In this document: piece after piece, positions 54,401 through 64,000 of the stretch | Layout of the letters: each line of letters opens with the position of its first letter | How positions within the stretch are numbered: position 1 is the first letter of the stretch | Assembly (NCBI GenBank): GCA_963082875.1 | Contig: OY720097.1 | Location: forward strand, 10,052,501-10,116,500 | Direction of reading: 5' to 3' | DNA: 64,000 nt | Origin: Corella eumyota | Lineage: Eukaryota; Chordata; Ascidiacea; Phlebobranchia; Corellidae | Position numbers and translations under genes: made by a program | Notes under the pieces: generated by a model | Databases searched by the model: none | The model's input: only the letters and a program-made list of their open reading frames with translations | What the model was told of the DNA's origin: nothing

Positions 54401-57400
54401 AATTATTATTATTGTTATCAAATCCTATGCTAATTTCCTCAAATAACTATTTTATAGAATTGTTTTAATTTTTATTTTTAATACGAATTGCAAATGAGAT
54501 TAAATGTTTTGCTATTTTATTTTTGCAGTCTCATTTTTTTGTGTTACAAATGGTTCACAGACCTAGCATGCGATTTGCTATAGAAAGTCTAATGTTTAAA
54601 AGTGTGGTTTCTAGTTCACAATGCATTAAGCTAAGTAAGTTTAAAGATTTTTATTTCCGCAATAGATTGTTACACATAATTACTTTTACTAACTTATTTA
54701 AAAAGGTGTTTTTATTAAATATATTACATATGCGCGAGTTTTTGTTAAAAATTGTGCATAACTTTTTAAAACAACAAAGTTTGCATTTAATTTTTAATTT
54801 CAAAATTTTCTGTTTAGTTCAAGAAAACTTTAGAAATAGTGCAATCACCGATACCAATTCTTCCATAAATCCTCAAAATAGTGAAGATTTTAATAAATTC
54901 AGTGCGGTAATATCACTACGATGTCCCATAACTTATCAAAAAATCAAAATACCTGCGCGAGGACAGAGTTGTAAACATATACAGGTGAGTTTCTTTTGTA
55001 TTACAACAAGTATTGTTATATCTTTTATATATCAACCAACGATGGACCGAAGTAAATTAAAAATTACCATTTTTAATGCAATTAAAAAGATGAATCATTA
55101 CGAACACTGTGATACACTTTTTATAAAACCTTATTTTTTAGATTTATAAACGTCTAATTTTATATTTAAGTGTTTTGATTTGGAGGCTTATCTTCAACTT
55201 AATACTGACAATTCTACGTGGAGATGTCCTATTTGTCAGTAAGTCTTCATTTTATACCTTTTGAGTAAGGGGATAAGTTTTTATATTTTTATTTGGGAAG
55301 TTTGTGTTATCGTGATATGTTTTAAGCGATAGTGATTACCGGTCTTAAGGTTGGTGTGGCGTTGGTGAGGGTTAAACCCAAAACCTTTGGGCTTCTAACC
55401 AAATATTGTGACCGATATACTTCACCAACAAACACAAACAAAAAATTCTAGAACTTCAAGTTGTAAAGTATTTTCTGATTGCCGCTAAAAGTTGCAAATG
55501 ATTTGATTTTTCGTCGCCTGAGGCGCTAATAAGCAAATTAGTATATAAGAATTAGTATAAAATTTATTAAAAAAATTAAAGTAATTTTTATCATTTTTAG
55601 CAATAGCGCAATCCTTGAACATCTAAACGTTGATGAATTTATGCAAAATATTCTCCAATCTTGTAGAGATCAAAATCGATACCTAGTATCCATAGATTCC
55701 AATTGCCAATGGGAATTATTGCCCTTATCAAATTCTGAATATTCTACTGACAGTAACCTTACATCTTGGAAAAACGATTTGCACCAAAATCAATTTGTTC
55801 AGAATAATAAAATATTTGTAAAGCAAGAAAAAGTTTTATCAAACAAAACACCAACGAATTCGAGTCATTTTGTAAGCTCACTGAGTAACAAAGGAAACTA
55901 CAAATTACCGGCTGACGTCGTTATCAAAAAAGATCCTGACGCGCCGCCAAGTACGTTATACCTTGACTATATAAAATTGTGCAAAAATTTACTGTCAACC
56001 AAAAAAAAACATTAGGTTTTACGCATGTCGTAACTTAGAGTGTTTACGTTTAGTATTTTACAAACTAAATTAAAAAAAAAAATTTTAATATATCGACTTA
56101 GCTTTACGTAAGACAGCTTTTAACAATGTTTCTTTGACTTTATTAATTGTTGTGTATAATTACAACGTTATTTAGGATTAACTAAACTCAGTTAAAGTTT
56201 TTATTGTGTTAAATATAATCAATATATTTTTTAGGTAAGCGGCTTAAGGACGTGTCGTCTCCAGGATTTAATTTGAATAATTTTCCAGCTCCAAGTCCAG
56301 GCAGTTATGCAACTTCCCTAGTTTACAAGAAATCCGACTTTTCCCTACATAAAGAAGGTTATATTTTAACACAAATTTAACGTCTAGTAAGGTTTAATAA
56401 CTGGGTATTGTTTTTCGAAATTTTTCGATTTTTAAAAGCACTTGGTTTTGAAATTGCGCGACAGTACATTTGTTTAAAAAATCAACCGTTTTAAACTATT
56501 TTTATTGGAATTATGTTAGAATTTCCGCACAATTACATTAATGAAGATAGAAAACCCGTGTCGTTACCTGTTACTGAAATGGTTTTTGACTCTACTGAAA
56601 ATATTGCCCGGCGTGATATAGTGCCTATTGAAAGAAAAATCAATCATTTCAGTCATCCTCGTTTGACGTCATCATTGTCGGTAAGTCACTAATTTAGAAC
56701 TTTAAAATTTATTGTTTTGTTGTTTAAACAAGTAAATTAATAACCACAAATTTCTATTTTAAATTTAAAATAACGACATGGGTAAACAATTTAAAAAATA
56801 ATTTACAAAACGCTTTAAAGTTATAACGAAAACTTTTTGACGACATTTTTATATTTATTTTCCCTGCTTGCTTGTAAGAATCAAGCTCCAGTTGGTAACA
56901 CAGTTCCGAACAACAATCCACCATTAGCAAGATCCAACAGCTGCAATGCAAACCCTCTGCAAACAATTAATTTTAATCCAACTCACAGTGACGAATTGGG
57001 TTCTGATGTATTGGAATCATTGCTAGGCAACGACGTGATTACGTCGAATGATGCAGCTCTGACATCTTTTGCCCACAATTTAAGCAATTCCGAGAATCAC
57101 GAACACGCGCTTAATGTAAGGGTTTTCTGTTTAAAATTAAACATTTGTTTGGTTATGACGAGGCCTTTGTGTGAAGTTGTTAAATCCAAAAACACAGATT
57201 TGAGGTACTGCCATCGCTGCGGTTTAAAGCATTAATATTTACAGATGACGTGAATTATATCTGAAATAGTGTTTCAAAGTTCAAAATCAAACAAATTTCG
57301 ACATATTATATTTGCATTGTTTTTATTTTTTTGAAAAAGAAAGTCTTTGCATTTTGCAATATGTATCTATATTTATATATATCTATTTATTTTTTATGTT

Positions 57401-57599
57401 TTTAAAAATATTGACATACGAACAAAAATAACAGATTTATGGTATTTAATTAAAGTTTTTTTAAAGTTTTATAGCTTTATATTTAAGTTCAAGATTTTTT
57501 TATTTTTAGACTTTTAATGAAAACCCGACCAACGTATTTCCTAATTCGAATAACAACATACCTGATGATATATTATCTATGTTTGATGCGAGATCCTAA
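48448..57599 (+). CDS. ZMIZ: Zmiz, ZMIZ1/2-type SP-RING transcriptional coactivator
   Basis: Twenty coding exons: 48448-48558, 48708-48821, 50163-50268, 50524-50686, 50910-51177, 52157-52291, 52500-52763, 53011-53160, 53342-53453, 53620-53755, 54001-54079, 54205-54336, 54529-54634, 54818-54984, 55171-55238, 55601-55950, 56235-56357, 56520-56680, 56879-57115, 57510-57599; 1,023 residues (human ZMIZ1 is 1,067). The N-terminal helical region (about 25-125) has [12 protein letters not shown] and [24 protein letters not shown] follows at about 190. The Ala/Thr-Ala tract is at 260-283, then [11 protein letters not shown] before the PINIT-like region (475-625). The SP-RING (661-703) has C661, C677, H679, C682, C700 and C703. 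After it comes DPDAPPSKRLK. The C-terminus DDILSMFD resembles the human DDLLSLFE activation tail. Family members are nuclear coactivators and candidate SUMO ligases. The first exon start is the first Met after an in-frame stop. Confidence 0.95.
48822..50162 (+). other. Zmiz intron 2
   Basis: A 1.34 kb intron, the longest in Zmiz. It is AT-rich; no exon or recognised repeat is seen. Confidence 0.55.
51178..52156 (+). other. Zmiz intron 5
   Basis: A 0.98 kb intron immediately before the Ala/Thr-Ala exon. No coding exon or repeat recognised. Confidence 0.55.
55275..55430 (-). repeat. tRNA-derived SINE, copy D, in Zmiz intron 15
   Basis: On the minus strand a degenerate tRNA-like part (GGTTAGAAGCCC, GGGTTTAACCC) is followed by the family tail (ATCGCTTAAAACATATCACG) and an A-rich end (AATAAAAATATAAAAAC). 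The boxes are more decayed than in copies A and B, so this is an older copy. It is inserted antisense to Zmiz between the two exons that carry the end of the SP-RING. Confidence 0.6.
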
Positions 57600-58702
57600 A
57601 TTTTTATATGTTTGTCTTCGAGGAAGAATCTTCGTCAGGAAATTATTTTAAGTTCAATTACGTTATTGTGTCAATGATGTTCCTTTTTTATTCGTTTGCA
57701 ATAATACAACAAATTACTATAAATACCTGGGCAATTATTTTAAGATGTTACATGTTTTTATTTTACAGAATGTGTGGCAATAACTGCGTTTACATAGATA
57801 GTAACCTTGTTTTGTTTTAAAAACCGACAAATTGTTTTATAAGTTATAGTCGTAGTAATGACTTTATGCAGGTTGGTTTAATAAGAACAATAATGTTCTC
57901 GTACGAGTGACTTTAGCCTAAACAAAAAATTCGGTCTGCGCATACCAAAAAATTCGCTTTGCACATTCCAAAAAAAAGTACGACACAAACTATTTACAAC
58001 GTCAATAAACGCTTTGCACTTTAAGTACCTTTGGAAGCATTTTGAATGAGGTTAATAATTTTCGTGTTACTTGCTATCGAATTAATAATTAACAAAGTTA
58101 CACTCGTCGTTAAATTTTATAATCACGCGTAAAAATTCGTTTAATGGCGATAGCACCAACACGTATACAATTTAAGAAAGAATTTATTTATTAAACTTTA
58201 TTGTCGTATACGTAACTTCTGCTAAAATTAATTCAAATAGAGCGATTCCAAATATATAAGCAAACCTTACTGTCAAATTTATTTTATCGTTTACAAAAAC
58301 CCCTTTCTAATTTTAGACGAGTTCGTAGGAATTAAGCCACTTTGTTTGCATCTGACCACTAACTAAACAAAACCATATTGTAAATCAATAAAGCCTAAGG
58401 GATAATACACTAACCAATTAAAAGGGGCTGGGGTACTGTATTCTATCAAATATATTGGTACAAACACCACGCTTGTTGCGCACGGTTTGACCCAAATTTT
58501 ATTTATTAATTTGCGCATACAAAACGAGTGGTTACAAAAATATATATATAATATTTCTAATGACAACTTTGCTAAGATAAAATAATATTTAGTGAATAAT
58601 AAAAGTACGAAAATTTTATGTAGGTAGCGAAAACATGAACTTTTTAAATAAAATGATGTAAAGAAAAATTACCCATAAAATATACAATGTAATTTAAAGA
58701 AT
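57600..58702. other. convergent intergenic region, Zmiz / IRF 3' ends
   Basis: No coding exon. Expected to hold both 3' UTRs. AATAAA at 58003-58008 suits Zmiz. On the minus strand AATAAA occurs at 58503-58498 and near 58188-58183, about 200 and 520 bases after the IRF stop. Confidence 0.5.
58003..58008 (+). terminator. candidate polyadenylation signal of Zmiz
   Basis: AATAAA 404 bases after the Zmiz stop codon, the first canonical signal on this strand downstream of the gene. Confidence 0.4.
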
Positions 58703-61700
58703 TTATCGGCCGTATACAACAGCGGGTGACATTCCATCGCAGGGACTTTTAGTAGGAAAGCATTTGTTGAGAAGCGTTGAAGCAGACGGCAACTTCTTGG
58801 TCATTTCGCTTTCTGAACTATAATTTTGTACCTCACAAAATGGATCTACGGACTTGATTGTGATATTTTGATTAAACGACTGAGGATCATGATGATTTGT
58901 AAGATTTAATTTGTTCTCATCCGAATTGGGGTAACGTACGGACAAGTCTTCTGCACAAACAAAAATCAAGTTTCAGACACGTTTTTAAGATGTTTACAAG
59001 CTCAGGGTTTCTCGGAATTAAAAGCCTAATTCAACACGTTTAAATGTTGATATTCTAAAGGAGTAAACACACAAGTGTCAATTTAGCCTTCAATATTTAT
59101 TGCAAGTACATAATAAATATATCTAAATAAAAATAACGAGGTGTACTTTACACAAGTGCCTTAAATCTGACATGTTATTCGTAAATAATTTGTCCCGTTT
59201 TAACAACTATTAATTTTTTATTAATAAATTATGTTGAGTCAGTTAAAAATACATACCGTAACGTTTCGGTTCAACCAAAATCTTCCTGTTTATACTTGAC
59301 GAGCAAACAACACTTTCTCGCAATGCTTGTTGCGTGTTCTCATTTACTACAACTTTGAAGGAATAACAAAGTGACGATAAATTAGTCTCTGACGCTTCTG
59401 GACTCTGCAATGAAAATTTCGTAACAATATTTACTAAAAAAAATGTTGATAAACTACTTAACAACAGATTTTGGCAATGTTTTAAAAAAAATTTAATTTT
59501 AATGTATTAAATGCTCCCATTTACCTGATAGGATGTTTTAGAGTGTTGATCTAATTGTGAAACTGAGCTTTGGGTAAAATGTTCGAATCCGAAGTCTTGG
59601 TTATTCCTGGAACCTTTAACACAAAATCAATATATAAAAAACTAGTATTATTTGTAATATAAGCATTAATTGTAAATTTAAAACACCTTTTCTTACCAAT
59701 CAAAAACATTTTTTCTTGAGGGAGAATTGCATTATTTTCTTGTTTAACGTTTGCTGGCATTGAACTGTAAAATGAGTTGTGTGTATTTGGATTACTATTT
59801 GTTGTACTTTGATGTGAGTCATCTGACATGTATTGATAGTCGTAATCATGAAGCGAAAAGGTATCGTTTGGCGAGATAATCGAAAAGGGAGCAGGAATCT
59901 CGCTGTAGTCCACAGATGGCATTGTACAAGAATTAAACAAACTTTGTTCATTAGTGTCAATATAGGGTTGATAGCCATTAAATTTTTCGGCATTAAATGA
60001 TACTAGATAATCAGATTGTGTTTGATCTACTTGCATCACAGTTGTTGCAGCTTCTCCCAGACGATCGGCCACCGATATTTGGCTAGATTGCCACGGTTCT
60101 ATAGCGATGAGTGGTGTTGGATAGTCAACTGCTTGTCGTTGAAATGGCATCGCATTGTGTGTGTATTTGGGCGAGGAGGAAAAAAACTTGTTTGGGTCTT
60201 GCACTGGGTAATTTGGGTAATAAGAAAGTTCATGATTCATTTCGACGCAAACTGGTAGGTAATCGTTGTTGAAATTGGCACATTGTTTTGGAAATTCTGT
60301 TTTTAAAAATTTAGGATTTTCTGCCTCGAAGAGACTCTGATTCTCGCGCTTGGACACTTTTCTTTTTCGGATCCATTCTAAAACATTTGTTCAATTTTAA
60401 AAAATCTTAGCTTCAACGAAATATAGATTTTTTACCATGTTTTGTAAAAATTTGGCCATAAGAGGTAGTATTATTATTTTATTACAATTGCCATATGTTA
60501 AATCAGAAAAATATTAAGGGCTGAAACGTGTGACCCGTTAAAATAAACAGCATGGCAAAACAAATATACTATAACCGTTTGTAATTTTTTGTAAAACATT
60601 ATTAGCACAGTGGTTAAGCTTAAATTTAAAATAAAAAAATACTTACTCTTATTGCTTTTGCATTGTGACTTGGGAAGCATTTGATAAACTCGGTAAGCAT
60701 CATCCCCCTTGCTTTTATTTAGATTAGTGAGTTTGTAAACATCGCGCAAAGAATTTAAGGCACATCTAAAGTTAGCTTTATGCTGTTTTACGTCGCGCGG
60801 GCTTGCACCTATTTCAACATATATGCAGATTTTTTATTAATTTAAAATTCGGGGAAATTTTTAATATATTTTTGTCTGATTTTGATTTATATAAGTTTAA
60901 ACTGTTTAATATTTACCCAACGACGTAGTAATTTATAAATAATATAGATACGCTATTAAAAAAATGGTAACCTTTTTACTACACAAGGTTTGTGAAATAT
61001 ACGACATTTTTTTAAAAATTTATTGCCCAAACTTAACTACCGAATAATCTTACCTGTATGCTCTGACCACTCACGGAAGAGTCTCGCATCCTCGTCTTCT
61101 CTCCAACCGTGTCTAGCCCCGTGTTTCCACGGAATTCTGAAGATCTTTTGAGCTTTGTTTTCCCACACCAACCCTGGATATCTAGGGTGTCCTATTCTCA
61201 TTTCCAACCAATCTCGTAACCTTAAAAATTCAAAATATTTTTACTAAATGTTTATTTTAATAAAAATTCTCGTTGTGATTTAGATTCGTAGGTTATTGTT
61301 TTAGAGTATTTAGCTATAGATAATTTAACTATATTATTATATTGGGATGCAAAGATTCGGTTGTGTATACTGTTTAAATATAAGTTATTTGTTGTTATAG
61401 CACCATGAAACAAAATTATTAGCTATGAAAACAATTTCTTTATAAATTGTTAAATTTATAATAAAGTTGAAAATATTAGTAAGTTGGCTTTTAAATCTAA
61501 AAAATGACGCTATCTGTATTACATTTTTTACATTATATGAGTATTCTTGTATGCAAAAACGATCGCTTTTAAGCGAGGTCCGGTAAAATAAGCTTACACA
61601 TCATTGACTTTAAGCAAACAAAATACCTTAAACGTCGATGTTCTGCAATATTACTTCTACTTGAGCTGCATTGTGCATTTCTTTGTATATTGTTGTAAAT

Positions 61701-61706
61701 TGTCAT
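58703..61706 (-). CDS. IRF: interferon regulatory factor (IRF) family transcription factor
   Basis: Seven coding exons: 61706-61627, 61220-61054, 60808-60647, 60377-59697, 59613-59525, 59404-59257, 58950-58703; 524 residues. The DNA-binding domain (about 27-128) has the five-tryptophan repeat at W31, W46, W58, W66 and W78, with the same spacing as human IRF1. It includes RIPWKHGARHGW, FREWSEHTG, KANFRCALNS and DAYRVYQMLP. A basic cluster RKRKVSKR just after it (about 140-147) is a likely nuclear localisation signal. The remainder (about 150-524) is Ser/Asn/Gln/Pro-rich, and I cannot see the IRF-association domain found in vertebrate IRF3-9, so it resembles IRF1/2 in layout. In WKANFRC-type sequences of other IRFs a Trp precedes KANFRC; here it is His92. 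It should bind GAAA-type promoter elements in the nucleus. Which vertebrate IRF is closest cannot be decided by eye. Confidence 0.93.
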
Positions 61707-64000
61707 TTTGAAAATTTTTTTAGTGCATTAAATTCTATATATAACTTCCTTCAACCTAAATAAAACTAAATTAAAAAACTGTACACGTTCGCTAAATAAT
61801 TTGTTTAAATAATTTTTTAATTAAAACTATTTAAATTATCTGCATTTTATTTGTCAGCCAGCGGTTAATTAAATTCTTTTGAGAAAGCTAGATATTCTTA
61901 TCTCTTGGTTAATTCCAAACGTTAGCCAGGCCAAATAAAGTTTAAATACAAGCCGTTAACAGGTTAATAACTGGTTCAAAAATTTATTATATCGTAAATA
62001 TTAAACAGTTGCTAAAATCCCTGTTTGACTTATGATTACCTTACGCGTAAGGTTTAAAATGACAAATTTATACGCTGTACCCGCTTTTAAAATCGATTTT
62101 AACCTTGCAAACATTATAGAGTACACAATCATTTTGTTCAAATAAACGATGTTTGCTTGTTTTAATAAAACAGTTTCGTGATCATACTATTAGGTTTCGG
62201 CAAAATGCATTAGTCTATTACGTCACACTCCTCTTTACTTTTATTTCCTTATTTTACAGCAAGTAAGTGCTCAAGTTTATTGAACTGACATGCATTATTT
62301 GAACAAAAAAGTTATTACGCTATTTAGTTTGTTGGGTTTAATTAAAAATATCAAATCGTAAGGCGTACTACACGATATTTTATTTTTACATTTACTAAAT
62401 TGGGATTGATATTGCAGTACAACGATATCCTAATTCCTAAATATTACAAGATACGTTAAATAATTTTTGAATTTTCGCTACTTCAAAAACGTTTTACCTG
62501 TATGCAAGATTAGTTCGGCTATCCAATCTTGTTTTATAGCAGAAAGTTTTAAAAAGTTTGCAGGTGCCATATTTAATCATGTTATTATTATGGAAGCACC
62601 TGCTTTCGCATTTGTTAACAATAATATATTCAAACAGATGATACGATACCCTGTTGTTATACGTTTGATTAATCCGGGATATGTTAAGCCGAACCGAGTA
62701 CACTAGGAATAACTTTCCGTTTTATGATAAGACACCTGGCAGTCACCTTTAAATGTTTAATTATAACTCATTAGTCAATAGCACGCTTGATCAGTAATAA
62801 AATAAAAATTTGTCATCAGCGAACCTGCGAAGTCAAAATTTAACCGGTAATTCTGCCTAAAAGGCGATTTAGATCCGAAGCTTTCGTTTTTTTCAGCTGT
62901 ACAAATGGTTATGATTTATGAAATTATGTAAAAATAAAGTCGTGTTCAACTACTTATGTATTTGTTGTTATTCAGTTATGCCAATGAAATGTTAAATCAG
63001 TTGCATTGCACGTTGTAGTTGTTTAATGCGACATTGAAATAATGTTTTTTAAATGATTTGTCAGGTTAAACGAAAAAATAAATTTTCGTTTGTTTAACCA
63101 GAACTTCTTATCCTGTTATTACAAGTGAAAAAAAAAACAATTTTCGTAAGTTTAACGAGCCATACGTTTTTTTTCTTATTCCGTGATACTACGCCACAAA
63201 AAAATAAACTAAACGTTCAAAATAGACCTTCTCCTGTACAAGTCTGAAATATGGGGGTTTTAATATAAGATAACATTCCTTTAAATAACGCAATTTATTT
63301 TTTCTTAAACACCATTTTAACAATAATAGGATTTTGAAGTTATTTTGAAACCAAAAAGTATTTTTTAACAAGAAAATTAGCAAGTGAGGTTGTAAGGGTA
63401 AAATATCTGATGACGTTTTTTCACTTTAATTTGACTACACCGAGAATTTGAAGAAAATTTCGTCATGCATAAAATAACAACTTTAAAATTTATAAATAAA
63501 AATACATATTGCTTTAGAGATAATATACTACAATATTTTGCAGAAACATTTTCAATTAAAATTCTTACATAATTGCACAATCGTAACATTTTGTTAAAAA
63601 CTTAAACATTTAAGTTAAATTTCGTTTTTGCAACGGAATAGTATTTATGTTCTTTAAATTTTTACTATGATTTCTTGTTTAATTTTGTAGATAGATAGTC
63701 ACGTTGTCCATATATCAATGTAGAAGTTAATACCAGAGTTGCCCCAATAGTAAATTTCCTTAAAATTATTTAATACAGTAACCAAATGTTTTAAAAATTC
63801 TAACATTAGTTTTAAAAATTCTAACATTATTTTGATTAAACAAGTATATTATACATATTTTTTTCAGAATTTGGCAAATATTTTTTTTTAAAACTTAAAT
63901 TAAAAATGTTATACCAAGTTGGTTCAAGATCATGGAATACAAAATAGGAAATTAAACTGGAGAAAATGATAGCCAATGAAGTTGCAAAACCTTTGATTAC
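61707..64000. other. region upstream of IRF to the window end
   Basis: No gene is recognised. The IRF promoter should lie at the left. A possible isolated exon on the minus strand at 62702-62498 has good splice consensus at both ends but no recognisable protein signature. The remainder is AT-rich, with a short direct repeat of TTTTAAAAATTCTAACATTA around 63789-63831. Confidence 0.4.

Noticed and set aside
54523-55149. 208-codon continuous plus-strand frame
   Set aside because: It runs through two real Zmiz exons and the intron between them. The intron part is AT-rich without homology, and splice sites at 54635 and 54817 give the conserved protein.
61735-61745. TATA-like sequence upstream of the IRF ATG
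   Set aside because: It lies only about 30 bases before the ATG, leaving almost no room for a 5' UTR, and TATATA words are frequent by chance here.

Overview
The window is a stretch of an AT-rich animal genome. Its genes are packed with short GT-AG introns, and one adjacent gene pair looks like an operon. Seven protein-coding genes could be reconstructed, six of them with named families. The gene set (netrin, a Tec-family kinase, an IRF, a ZMIZ1/2 orthologue), the vertebrate-like domain sequences, the low GC and the possible trans-splicing operon suggest an ascidian tunicate such as Ciona or a relative. That assignment is inference; another AT-rich animal that uses spliced leaders is not excluded.

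Layout from left to right: an intronless eEF1-gamma gene (+, 671-1921) is followed within 355 bp by SRA1 (+, 2277-3165). A polyadenylation signal and a splice acceptor with no local donor lie between them. Convergent to these is a 15-exon Tec-family tyrosine kinase (-, 3916-10192; PH, BTK motif, a long Pro-rich exon, SH3, SH2, kinase). After a 2.9 kb repeat-bearing gap comes a 25-exon gene (-, 13118-22945) for a 1,785-residue protein with a huge acidic exon and two C-terminal IQ motifs; I do not recognise it. Next is a complete netrin gene (-, 25161-31628; laminin-N domain, three LE repeats, NTR domain).

Netrin and the next gene are divergent and separated by 16.8 kb with no convincing coding exon. 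This desert holds two tRNA-derived SINE copies, two copies of a dispersed AT-rich repeat, a tandem pair of octamer motifs, a double GATA site and three full CRE palindromes. It is the best place in the window to look for enhancers. The ZMIZ1/2 orthologue follows (+, 48448-57599, 20 coding exons, 1,023 residues, SP-RING, conserved Ala and Thr-Ala tract). It converges on a 7-exon interferon regulatory factor (-, 58703-61706). The last 2.3 kb has only a doubtful orphan exon.

The genes do not form one pathway. Two (Zmiz, IRF) are nuclear transcription regulators, one (Tec) is a cytoplasmic signalling kinase, one (netrin) is a secreted guidance cue, and eEF1G and SRA1 may share one transcription unit. 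No CRISPR array, rRNA, tRNA gene or virus-derived element was seen. Exon limits come from splice consensus plus reading frame, and all inferred chains close without an internal stop. UTRs and transcription starts are not determined.
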